Of a DNA stretch of 34,263 bases, positions 1 to 11,000 are shown in pieces (the first letter of the stretch is position 1; each line of letters starts with the position of its first letter). The translations under genes were made by a program, and so were the position numbers. The stretch comes from Perkinsus olseni (lineage: Eukaryota; Perkinsozoa; Perkinsida), in the NCBI GenBank assembly GCA_013115125.1, contig JABANN010000377.1, positions 1 through 34,263 of the forward strand. The letters run 5' to 3'. The notes beneath the pieces are model-generated. The model did no database searches, was not told where the DNA came from, and saw only the letters and a list, made by a program, of their open reading frames with translations.

Positions 1-227
1 GGAGGATCCTGAGTCAGACGGTCTGACTTCCAAGGGCAATGCGCGCAGTTCATGCAACTGCACGCAGGATGATCGGCCATAGTTCCTCGCTGATCCGATT
101 TAGTGACGGGATAATCCGCAGCCTCGCAAGAGGGCTAGCGATAAATCCGCTGTAGCTTGAGTGTGTGACATTAACCGCGAGTCGGATACCGTAGTGCTCT
201 ATAATTTCTTTCACTGTATTCCTCTCA
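1..227. other. 5' flank of the first GST gene
   Basis: This stretch lies upstream of the first GST start codon. A minus-strand open frame at 50-241 shows no recognisable motif. No gene or repeat can be supported here. Confidence 0.4.
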
Positions 228-1172
228 ATGGCTGAGTACAAGCTTCATTATTTCGACGCTCCTGGTGCCGCCGAGCCCATTAGGATTGCATTTGCCGTCT
301 CAGGTGGTTTTGGTGTTTTGGCTCCGTACGTTGCTCCTGTCTCGTAAACACTCGATGTAGCATGATGTCACGCATACCTCTCAATGTGACTTTATCTGTT
401 GTTGCTAAGCAGCGGATGATGTTCTTTAGGTATTCCTTTCGACGATTGTCGAATTCCTTTCGCTGAGTTTCCTGCTAAGAAGCCCGAGTTCCCTCTCGGG
501 CAAGTTCCCGTGTTAGAGCTCAAGGATGGCACCATGATTACCCAGGGATTCGCTATTCTTCGTTACGTCGGATCTGTAAGTCGTCGTAGGTGTCGTTCTT
601 TTTGTCGCACGGTGGAAGTGACCTTCCTTTCCAGTTAAATCCTTCTGTCGGCCTTTACCCCCAGTCCGATTTGATGAAGCGCCTTCGTATTGACGAGCTC
701 ATGGATATGGTCAAGGACATCCAAGTCAAGACAGCTGCTTCCATGAAGATGAGCGAGGAGATGAAGATGCAAACTCGCAAGGTGCTCCACTCAGTGGTAT
801 GATTGCTCGGCCAAGTTGAGCCGTGATTATTCGCAGGCTCTTGCCGAAGAAGAGATTCCGTTCGTGTTTGGCAAGGTGAATGAAATGATTGGTGATAAGA
901 AATTCGCTACCGGTGATAAGATGACTATTGTCGACCTGGTAAGTGTCCGGGTTTCTCTTTACCTTGCAATGCAGATGTGACGCAGGTCGGTCATCGTACG
1001 TCTTCAGTTACTGACCAACATGATGGAGGTTTTCACCAGCGGCTATATTGATGGTTACCCAACAACCCTTTGCGATGCCTACACAAATTTGAAACGTATC
1101 CAGTCAAACGTACACGCCGACCCCAGGGTTACCGCATGGAGGGAGAAGCGGGAGGTCAGCGCCAGCTCTTAG
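228..1172 (+). CDS. GST: Glutathione S-transferase, sigma-like, paralogue 1 (5 exons)
   Basis: This cytosolic GST would conjugate glutathione to electrophiles or isomerise substrates. The five exons read as 228-303, 430-575, 635-781, 837-938 and 1008-1172, joined by GT-AG introns, giving 211 residues, the normal family length. The N-terminal thioredoxin-like domain opens with KLHYFDAPGAAEP, which supplies the catalytic Tyr. It carries the cis-Pro in GQVPVLE. The alpha-helical C-terminal domain ends in AWREKREVSASS. The last acceptor was chosen because it gives an exon of 165 nt, equal to exon 5 of paralogue 2. This is the most divergent of the three copies: where the others have QSSAIL or QSTAIL it has QGFAIL, so the serine expected to contact the gamma-glutamyl group of glutathione is Gly here. 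It may have altered substrate use or a ligand-binding role. Family assignment is firm; class is inferred. Confidence 0.9.
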
Positions 1173-1689
1173 TTTCCCACCTTGCATTCCGTGCGGTAGT
1201 CGAGTCGAGTAAGTCGACGAAAGTTTTGGTATTCTTTTGATCATGTGTGATTTTCCCTATCCAAGCTCTGTGTTTTCCATGGGGGCCTTTGCTGCAAAGC
1301 TAGGATGCACAGGCGGCTCTACAATTGGGCTGCTCCGCTTGGCGACAGTGGCAGACTGCTACTGGCAGTGTGTGAGAGCGATTATGTTTGAGTCATTGGT
1401 TATAGGTGTTCACATTGTGTATATTGCTTCAGTGAAGCAGCGAATCTCGACATGTCGTTTTAGGCCTTCTTGGAACGTTTGTATTTTCTGTTACCACTGC
1501 GAAGCTGCGAGAGCTGCTAGACCGACTGTTCGCTTTACATTGCTAATCGTGCAAGCTCAGTACCTCGTCTGGGTAACCTTTGCGTGACTCACTAAGTGTG
1601 AGGTTGAACTTTTTGAAGGTTTTTGTTCACGGATGTATAGTTTTTGCACTCCTCTCTCGTAGGCTTTTACCCATCCAACTATCCGTCAA
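1173..1689. other. Intergenic, between GST paralogues 1 and 2
   Basis: This 517-bp spacer holds the 3' end of paralogue 1 and the promoter side of paralogue 2. An open plus-strand frame at 1237-1587 shows no family motif and no splice continuity with either GST. I see no gene. Confidence 0.4.
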
Positions 1690-2554
1690 ATGGTTCTCAA
1701 ACTACACTATTTCGACATCGCTGGTGTGGCTGAGGCCTGCCGTCTAGCCTTTGCAATCTCAGGCAAGCCTTCGCTCTGTACACTATAAACCTGATGAGGT
1801 TCCATGCAGGCATCGCATTCGAGGATGTCCGTATCAAGCCTGCTGACTGGCCGGCCAAGAAGGAGGCGAACGTCTATCCAATGAACCAGCTGCCTGGGTT
1901 AGAGTTTGAGGATGGCACCATGGTCTGCCAGTCTAGCGCGATCCTGCGCTATATTGCATCGGTGAGGAGAATCCAGGGCAATGAATTTATTCTCACCCCT
2001 CATTTTTTGCTTAGCTTAATCCTTCGGCTAACTTTTACCCTGCGGATATTCGAGAGAGGCTCCGCGTGGACGAGATGCTGGGCATAGTTGCCGACGTACG
2101 AGCTAAGATCGGAGCGACCATATACATGACCGATGAGTCTCAGAAGGAAGCTGCTCGCAAGGTGATGCGAATGGCTTGTTACTACTTTCGTCGTGCTGGA
2201 GCGGTGGCTTCACGCATAGGTCCTGGCTGAGGAGACACTCCCTTTCTACCTGGCAAGGATCGAGAAGATCATCGATGGTCACAAGTTTTCTGTTGGGGAC
2301 AATCTGAGCATCGCTGACTTGGTAGGTGCACTGAGAAATCCTGGAGTATTATGAGCCTGCTCCCTCCACTCCACGTACCCCTATTTCAGGAATTGGTCGG
2401 AATGTTGGAGTGGTTGGCTTCGGGAGTCCTCTCTGGGATCCCCATTGATATAGTCGACGGTTATCCCCATCTATCGAAGCTTCGATGCCTCGTTGGAGAG
2501 AACCCAGCTGTCTTCCTATGGAGGGAAAAACGCGAGATAAAAACCCAGAACTAA
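1690..2554 (+). CDS. GST: Glutathione S-transferase, sigma-like, paralogue 2 (5 exons)
   Basis: Exons read as 1690-1762, 1810-1961, 2015-2161, 2220-2321 and 2390-2554, giving 212 residues. The start MVLKLHYFDIAG supplies the catalytic Tyr at position 7. The glutathione site keeps the cis-Pro (NQLPGLEFEDGT) and the serine-bearing motif QSSAILRY. The helical domain contains GHKFSVGDNLSIADL and ends in WREKREIKTQN. The first intron (1763-1809) begins GC and ends AG, a minor but genuine donor class; the matching introns in the two other copies begin GT. Exon phases and the lengths of exons 3 and 4 are identical to paralogues 1 and 3, so the cluster arose by tandem duplication of a gene that already had these introns. 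It is closer to paralogue 3 than to paralogue 1. Confidence 0.92.
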
Positions 2555-3490
2555 GACAATCAATGGTCGTTAACTTTATTATTCTTCTTTCCTCCATCCG
2601 AGTCGCGAAGTTCTTTTGTTCTCTTGACAAGGACGATTGATTGCCCTGTGAGCTATTCCCGTTGTTGAGTTTTGGATCAAGAGGATCTATCGCCAACAAT
2701 AGCCCAGTGTATGCATTTCCTCCGGTGCTCGAAAGTGGAAGAGTTGCCGGTTGGATTGCGAGTGGAGTCACTGTGACTCTGTATACCCCCACCCGAGGCT
2801 CAGCGTTTGTTTCTATCAGGGCGGTGGGGTCTTTTCTGCCATGAGGTAATGTCAGCACTGGTGATTCAACTGTTGAATTTCAGCAGCGTGTGCGCCTGCG
2901 TGCGCTGTGCACGCGAACACATTATGAGCACAACCGGCTATGTGTTGTATTCTTCTTGCTCGATGAGTAATACTCACACGTGGAACACAAGGCCAAAGGG
3001 AGATTTTGAGATGGATCTTATGTAAGAGCTATTGTCCAGACTGCTCTGCACGCATAAACACAGACGGAGCGTAACACTATGTCGCCACCAATTCACGGTA
3101 CTTGCGTATCGAATACCGCATCGCATAATGTATTTCGGCCTCTGGGCGAAACTCAGGCGAGCGCCCTTGTCGTGACGCGGGCCCTCACAGGCGAGCGAAG
3201 TACCATGCTGAATCTAAGCTTAACCGGCAGCTCCCAAGTTAATCTCAACTGAGACCGTCTGATTCGGTCAGATCGCTACCAGATAAGAAGTTCTCGCCCC
3301 GCCCGTTCTGTGAAACACAAAAAAATACAGTTATCTGGGAAAACCTCTCCCCTTCCTCTGGGAACTTCCTCCCAGGAACGTGAAGAGTTGTACGCGGGAG
3401 TGAAGAACCGGTGAAGTCCATAGCTGGGATGGCATTCTCGGTACGGAATTGGATTCCTCGTAGTTCGCTGCTTTTGGGCTTCGACTTCTC
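2555..3490. other. Intergenic, between GST paralogues 2 and 3
   Basis: This 936-bp spacer contains several short open frames on both strands, none with a recognisable motif, splice partner or start context. No repeat or RNA gene is visible. Confidence 0.4.
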
Positions 3491-4430
3491 ATGGTTCTCA
3501 AAGTGCATTACTTCGATGCCCTCAATCGCGGTGAGCCAATCCGCTTGGCTCTCGCCATCTCAGGTGAGTCTTAACTCAGTGACACTGAGCCAGTGTGCCT
3601 CATGCTTTCGCTCAGGCATCAAGTTTGAGGATGTTCGTATCAAACCTGATGACTGGCCGGTCAAAAAGGCGGCAAACGTCTATCCTATGAACCAGTTGCC
3701 TGTGCTGGAGTTCGAGGATGGCACCATGGCGACTCAGTCTACTGCCATCCTGCGCTATGTTGGATCGGTAGGGAAGTCCGAGGCCTTACATAGGTCATTC
3801 CGAGTCCTTGATTAACTCACTTTGCTGCTGCTTTAGTTGAAGCCCTCCATCGGGTTGTATCCCGCTGATATCCTGCAGAGGCTCCGTGTTGACGAGATGC
3901 TGGGGATTGTCACAGACATTCACGCTAAGATAGGGGCCACGGTTCTTATGACCGATGAAGCTCAGAAGGCTGCCGCCCGCAAGGTGAGCGCCAGAGCGCC
4001 TTTCTGCCCTCTGCGTACTTGGATGAGCGATGTACTAGCTTTTCTTTTCTGAGAGCGTGCGATTACTTGAGGTTTTGTTTTTCCATTTCTGGTGCTTTAC
4101 TTCCCCACAGGACTTGGCTGAGAAGACTCTGCCGTTTTACTTCACGAGGATTGAGAAGATCATGGGTGGTCACAAGTTCTCAGCTGGAGACAGTTTGACA
4201 ATCGCCGACTTGGTAGTCATCATTTTCGTACCGGGTATGAGCGTTCACGAGTACTCGCTTCTCTTCAGGATCTGGTCGGAGTTATCGAGTGGTTGGCCGC
4301 CGGGGTCCTCACTGGGATTCCGGCTGACATCATCGACGGCTTTCCTAAGCTGGTGACCCTTCGCAAGCTAGTTGGTGAGGTGCCAGCGGTCTCTTATTGG
4401 AGGGAAAAGCGAGAAGTCATGCCACAGTAA
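3491..4430 (+). CDS. GST: Glutathione S-transferase, sigma-like, paralogue 3 (5 exons)
   Basis: Exons read as 3491-3563, 3616-3767, 3837-3983, 4111-4212 and 4269-4430, all with GT-AG introns, giving 211 residues. The start MVLKVHYFDALNRGEPIR supplies the catalytic Tyr and the usual glutathione-domain helix. The site motifs NQLPVLEFEDGT (cis-Pro) and QSTAILRYVGS (gamma-Glu-binding Ser) are intact, so this copy looks fully active. The C-terminal domain includes GHKFSAGDSLTIADL and closes with YWREKREVMPQ. It differs from paralogue 2 mainly at scattered positions, while intron sequences and lengths have diverged. Likely role: detoxification or peroxide defence in the cytosol. Confidence 0.93.
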
Positions 4431-4689
4431 TCACTACCGAGTAGTGATATGAGTAATCTCCCATTTCTTAATTTTATCTGAGACATGTTGGACCGGAGGA
4501 TTCGAAGTTACGATCTCGAGGACGTTTTATTGTTTGAACTTCTCAATCCATGCGGGGCCATATTGAGTTCAAGTATCAAGTTGAGTGCGATACTTAAAGA
4601 GGAAACTGGGGGGAAGCTCGGCGAAAACAACGGAAGATGATGGTCTGGAGTCCAGAGTCTGGACACCTGTTCCAGGGCTTGTCACACCC
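4431..4689. other. 3' flank of GST paralogue 3
   Basis: This is the downstream region of the GST cluster, leading into the minisatellite. No gene or terminator-like structure is evident. Confidence 0.4.
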
Positions 4690-5960
4690 TATGATGGGGA
4701 CATTGATGTTGCTGTGTAACCACTGATGGTGGCGCGGGTCGATAAACCGGTGTGGTAGCGTAACCACCGATGGTGACACGGATCACCGCAACAACGTGGT
4801 AGCGTAACGACTGATGGTGACACAGATAAATACACCGGCATGGTAGTGTAACCACCGATGGTGACACGGATCACTGCACCGAAGTGGTAGTGTAACCACT
4901 GATGGTGACACGGATCACCGCAACAACGTGGTAGCGTAACGACTGATGGTGACACAGATAAATACACCGGCATGGNNNNNNNNNNNNNNNNNNNNNNNNN
5001 NNNNNNNNNNNNNNNNNNNNNNNNNNNNNNNNNNNNNNNNNNNNNNNNNNNNNNNNNNNNNNNNNNNNNNNNNGTAGTGTAACCACTGGTAGTGACACGG
5101 ATACATACACCAATGTGGTAGTGTAACCACTGATGGTGGCACGGATAAATACACCTGCGTGGTAGTGTAACCACCGATGGTGACACGGATCACTGCACCG
5201 AAGTGGTAGTGTAACCACTGGTAGTGACACGGATACATACACCAATGTGGTAGTGTAACCACTGATGGTGGCACGGATGCATACACCGAAGTGGCTGCGT
5301 AACCACTGATGGTGACACAGATAAATACACCGGCGTGGTAGTGTAACCACCGATGGTGACACGGATCACTGCACTGAAGTGGTAGTGTAACCACTGATGG
5401 TGACACGGATCACCGCAACAAAGTGGTAGTGTAACGACTGATGGTGACACAGATGAATACACCGGCATGGTAGTGTAACCACCGATGGTGGCACGGATCA
5501 CTGCAACAAAGTGGCAGTGTAATCACCGATCGTGACACGGATCACTGCAACAAAGTGGTAGTGTAACGACTGTTTGTGACACAGATAAATACACCGGCGT
5601 GGTAGTGTAACCACCGATGTTGACACGGATCACTGCACCGAAGTGGTAGTGCAACCACTGGTGGTGACACGGATACACACACTGATGTGGCAATGTGACC
5701 ACTGGTGGTGACACGGATGCATACACCGATGTGGTAGTGCGACCACTGGTGGTGACACGGATCACTGCACCGAAGTGGTAGTGTAACCACTGATGGTGAC
5801 ACGGATCACCGCAACAAAGTGGTAGTGTAACGACAGATGGTGACACAGAAAAATACACCGGCGTGGTAGTGTAACCACCGATGGTGACACGGATCACCAC
5901 TGGTGGTGACACGGATGCATACACCGATGTGGTAGTGTGACGACTGATGGTGACACTGAT
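4690..5960. repeat. 44-bp minisatellite, about 28 copies
   Basis: Successive copies of the core GATGGTGACACGGAT recur every 44 bp. Each unit carries GTGGTAGTGTAACCAC, an inverted repeat (GTGGT/ACCAC), and an imperfect dyad between GTGTAACC and GGTGACAC. Units differ in a variable segment (for example CACCGCAACAA, AAATACACCGG, CACTGCACCGA). These variants recur in the same A-B-C order several times, so amplification also happened in blocks of about 132 bp. One unit near 5890 is shortened. Because 44 is not a multiple of three, a read-through frame cycles through all three phases. The minus strand happens to be open in several frames, giving false His/Cys-rich proteins. No coding role is supported. 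The array is broken by an assembly gap, so the true copy number is unknown. Confidence 0.95.
4976..5073. other. Assembly gap (98 N) inside the minisatellite
   Basis: Ninety-eight unknown bases interrupt the tandem array between two ordinary units. Short-read collapse of the repeat is the simplest explanation, and the real missing length may be larger. Confidence 0.99.
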
Positions 5961-8059
5961 AGACTATCCTCCACAGTTCCACATAGGCGACGGGGGTCCC
6001 TTGTCGACTTGACAGAAGTGGCTCAGTCCATTACTTTGAATCGAGTCTCACTCAGTTGATTTTTTGCTCCAATGGCAACGCACCGGTGGCCATCGAAGAC
6101 TGCGTTCACGCCAGGATTATCCCATAAGAGGAGTTCGGTATTACAGATCGAATACTACATATTGAAAATAATGCTAAGGAAAGGATCCTTTCCGAGCGGA
6201 TGAGGTCACGCCTGTACGGAATCTATGAAAACTCGTCACTCTGTGCTTTGTTCTGAGCTAGAAAATCCCGTAACTAGCTGTTGATGTGCGGATCTCTTCG
6301 AGATATATGCTGGTTGAGCTCTACGGGTCCTAACTTCAGAGCTTACGAGAATGGCAAAACTCGGCTGTGCCTATATCACTCTCGGCCTGAGGCATTGATC
6401 AGTATGCCGAATCAGAACAAAGTACGCAGTAACGTAGTAACCATCGATATGCGCTAAACCGGTCCAGAGCTTCGACAATCCTTTCGGAGCGATGAGAAGT
6501 GTCGAACCTCTCGTTGCGTTAACAACGCTTCTCTATTTCGAGTCAAAAGGTGTTCCTCATCTCATCTCCTCAGCCTGCAAGGAATGGGCAGAAAAGAGAG
6601 CAATTGTCTCATTTTTGGCTTGCCGAAGTGTGGAGTAAAATTGATTGGCCACAGCTTCGCCACATCGTCGGTAACGAGCCGTCACTGACACGACTACGTA
6701 AATCAGTGATCGTAGCGTGAAGTCTCCTTTTTTCATCCACCCAACTTAGCAATGGACCAAGGCCATGGGGAGTGTTATCAATGCACAAATCATCTGAGGG
6801 TAGCCACCAAACCAAACCACTGCCTACCAGGAAGGCTTCAAGTTGAAGTGACGATGCCACATGAGAGAAGGCAGTCTATTAGGCATACCCAACAATAGGA
6901 AATTACAGAGAGTGGAAGCCAATTTCCGAGCTTCGACGATATCCTTGATGAGACACGGAAAATTATCTCGTGAACTCATCGTCTGAACTCACCGTGTTGC
7001 TGAACCTCAACTCGACGGTAATATCGTCTAAATGCATAACTGTGGTAGTGATACTATCATAGCCAAGCGTCATAATATCCCTCTGGGGATATTATTCGCC
7101 GTGTTTCAGTTGTGTTCGAAAAGAACATACTCGTGCGATGCATCATAGCAAGAGCTGGGGCCAGAGAGGCACATGGATTTCCCGTTTATTGGAAAGGCCC
7201 GCCACTTCCTCGAAGCTGAGATTTCCCCCACTTGCATCCCACGCAACTGAATCTGTCTGAATTTGTATCACACAAGCCCGCAGGTTCTCAAGAAGAGAAG
7301 CGTTGGGCTCTCGTCCCATGGAGAGCCCTACTCTGTAGACCTACTGAATAACACAACAGCAGTGTAGAGAATCTAGGCTCTTATAAATCAGGTGGAATCA
7401 CAATCTTAGCAGATCAAAAACTGCGTGAGGAAACTAACGGCTTCAAAGGCGGGTTGCAGTTATCTTCCATAATGTACTGTTTGTTTGTCCTTCGACACCG
7501 AGGCAACACGCAGAAGCCTTCGCCCGTGACGACTTCTTCGCATGAGCAAATGCCGTGACACAATCACGAACGAGCCTGACATTTTTTCCATCGGAGGCTG
7601 ATTCAGCCTGGCTGCAGCAGCTCGAACTTACGGCTCCTCCGGTAAGTCCGTCACTCCCAGCTCTCTAGCCTGCGTTAGTGCTAGTTCCGCCTGCGAGAGT
7701 GCCTCCGAAACATCAGTCTTGCCGCCCACTCGGAACTTGCCTAGTGCTTCATGTGTACCTACCCTCTGGCAAATCTCATCTACAAAAGCCATAGCGAATG
7801 TGTATACCGGTTATGACGAAGTCTCCAATGCTGGTTCGATCACGGCCACGGGTGGAGTCTGGCGCGGGAGTCTGGAAAAATACCAAGCAGTTGTCGTGCT
7901 CGTCATGGATGGCCGTTTCTCACCGTTGGAGGGCGCTTGATATGAATACCACGCTCTCTAGAGCTGAGCTGCTTCATGCCAAGTGCCGATCGTATGATAA
8001 AACGAAGATGTGTAACTCTGCCATTAAACATCAGCTGCAGGCGCGTCTTCTATGTAGCC
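5961..8059. other. Gene-poor 2.1-kb interval
   Basis: No frame here shows a protein motif or a chain of spliceable exons. A minus-strand open frame at 6609-6860 and plus-strand frames at 7719-8185 are short; the latter partly overlap, antisense, the last exon of the demethylase gene. The interval probably holds the 3' flank of that gene and unique spacer next to the minisatellite. Confidence 0.5.
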
Positions 8060-11000
8060 CTACTGTGTCAACTTATCGATGAGCTCACTCTCCCTCGAGC
8101 ATCGAACGGGCGTTGTGTTAACTATTACGTCGTTGAGCAGGTCAAAGAGCCTCTCGAACTTGATGGGCTCTTCGCCGTCAAGTAAGCTTTCGACCCGAGT
8201 CTCCCAGGGGTCCCCACAGCGTTCCTTGAGGCCGAGGAGCCAATCTGCATTAGGCGGCTCCATCGGAAACCTCCATGGGATGCCCTCGGACTCTCGCTCC
8301 TCTAGGATGGATGAAATTGTCGATATATCCACTCGAAGCGCCAAGGCGCTGCGAGGGGAGGATGGTGATGATAATGTACTGTTGTTGTCGATAGAAGACG
8401 TGCCAGGCGACCTGAAGTAGGCTAACTGTGCCACACAAGTGCGAAGACGCCTACAAGAGTACTTCTTGCTCTTCCACGACTTCATAGCGTTCTGCTTGGC
8501 CCGTCTCTCTGGCCGGGTGGGTGTGAGTTCACCTTCGCTCTTCATGCACTCTAGATCGTCTGAATGGAGCTCGTGTGCCGTGGGAGTTGAAGGAGCCTCT
8601 CCGAGGTATAGTGCAACCGAGCGGTGTACTCTCGTTATCTTGCGGTACCACGCCCTCCATCTCTTGAAGCGGCGTTGACAACCTGAAGAGGACTTGCCCG
8701 ATTGGCGATGAGCATTTCTCCCACATCCGAGTATCTTAGAGAGGTCGTCCGAATCGAGAAGGTTGTGGATTAGTTTGGACGCCACTGGATGGCCGCAGCA
8801 TGCTCCAATGTGTAGGTTGCAATACACCATCCTATTCAAGACAGGAGGAGATGTCCCGCCCTTGGTGATGGAGACGAGCACCAACCCGCAGTCCCTGCAC
8901 TCCCCAGCGACGATCGAACAGAACTGGCGGCAGATGCAGCATATCGCACCATCAGCCTCTCGAATATACCAGTCGTTAGCTATGTTCCTGGACAAGCAGT
9001 CCGCAGCGTCCTCACAGCGGAGGGTCCCTACCTTGATGCTGGTGAACCGGTGCTCCTAAAGCCGAGAGGGGACACAGTCCGACGGGCTCTCGAGGTGTTG
9101 ATGACGAGCCATGGCTTATCCGGGTCGATTCGGGCGAGGATGTCGCTAGACGATCGGGGGGAAGCTGTTATGGCCTGAACGTGGCGAACATTGCGAGCGT
9201 AGAAGACGACCGCAGCAGTCTCACCTTCGGAGTCACCGTGCGCTGTTTCTTGATGTACTGAAGGTGCCTCATGGCCTGCAGAGCCAACAGGGGGTGCATG
9301 TCCTCTCCGGTGGCGTAGACGCGGCAGATGTTGATGACCAAATCATCGAAACAGAAGATGGGCCGTCGGCACAGTTGTGTGTACGCCCGGCCTGATCCCA
9401 GGCGATTCTTGCCTCTCAACAGCTGAGTAGTAGCAGTGCCTTACACGCCACTGAGCCCATCGTTATCCAGTCCCTCGCAGGGACATTGACTGCTTCTGCG
9501 AGATTGACGCCGGCGTTGAGACCACCATGATAGGCGCCCGGCAAGGTGAGGACGATATCCCCTGCGAGCGACTATTCATCGCAGAGGAGGATTGCCCTTG
9601 CCCTCACCCGGTCGCTGCACGCCTCGTGTAACCAGCAGGCCTTGGGTGAGCAGCATCTTGGGGTCCATCATAGTCGTCATGTGCTGCAGGAGGGATGCCA
9701 TGAACGACTCGGGGAGTCTCCGCTCACTTGTGTCAAGTCCGGAGAGGAGTTAAACAGCGTCGGCAGTTCCCTTCTGAAGAGGTCCTCCATGGCCCCCGCT
9801 TGCCGACCAGGAACGCTGTACCTGACGGAAGGGCGATGAGCAGCGGGCCGCGTGAGGAGGCATGACCAGATCTTGGCCGCTCCCGCGTGGTGGCAGTTGA
9901 TACTGTAAAGATACTGGTCCTCCGCGTGCCAGCAGAAAGCACTCAACGCCTGCTGGGGAGGATGATGCAAAGAGCCAGAGGATGAGCGTACCGATCCTAG
10001 ATACACCCAAGGTCGAGTGACGCCGGTGATGTCGAGTGGGCTCCCGCTGTGAGAGGGCAGATACTCGTTGAGGACGCTGTCGGGAAGCAGAGGGAGGGTC
10101 CCTGCCAATGGCGCCTTGCATTATCCCAGGCGATGGCAAGAGCTCACGGAGAGACCATTGTTCCCCTTCTGCAAGGAAGTAGGGCGACCCAGCCCTTGGG
10201 AAGGCGTTGCTCGAAACCTCAGCTGAGTCGAGGTCATTGCCGTACCTGCTGGGGACTCCGGGAGAGGAAACTACACAGTGTAGCTCACCAGATGTCATCA
10301 CAGGCTGCTACTGCCTCTGGACTGTCGTGTTGAGCCGAGCCACAATTAACAACCCTCCAGAAGACCTCTTCCACAGCCGATTCTTCCGGGTGAGCTGCTC
10401 CGAAGATCTTCTCACACCTGCAGATGAAGGTGTGGCTCGGCAGCCACCAGCGTAGCTTACACGGCATCGTTATGCGCCACGAAATTGGCCATGGTCATAT
10501 CAGTACTCCAATCGAAGCCGAAGCCCGTCTCCTCCTGCGAGAGCCACGCCAGGGACGTATCTGGAGGGCCACTCCACGCCCAAGGCTGCACAAGCATCTG
10601 ACCTCGATGAGCGTTCTTGACGCAGCGCGGGCAGAACCAATCCATCTCCTGCTCGACTCTCACATCCGGGTATTGCTTCATGAGACATGATACGTGAAGG
10701 GTGCAATCACACGCCAGACCTGCGAGGACCTCACAGCCTTCGAATGCACACCAGCGTGGGCACATTTCAAATGGGGTCCCTCTCGCTCGGATTCCGGTAG
10801 GAGTAGTAGACAGCAAGCCTCGCAAAGGGCAACGCTGTCCCGGTCCTCGGCGGCGATGCTGAACTTCTCTGCTTGATCGAAGGTTGAACCGTTGGCCTGT
10901 GAGAAGATAAACGCAGACTCGTGACGGCTAGGATCCCACATTAAAGGGACTACCGAATGCTGCGCTCTGCTACCCACAGTTTGAAAAGTCGTGAGACTTG

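Noticed and set aside
4689-5924. Several long minus-strand frames across the minisatellite, rich in His, Tyr and Val
   Set aside because: They appear in multiple frames at once because the 44-bp unit lacks stops on that strand. They span the assembly gap and show only the repeat.
8079-8678. Plus-strand frames overlapping the end of the demethylase gene
   Set aside because: The minus strand carries the 311-codon exon with the C5HC2 finger, and these are its antisense shadows.
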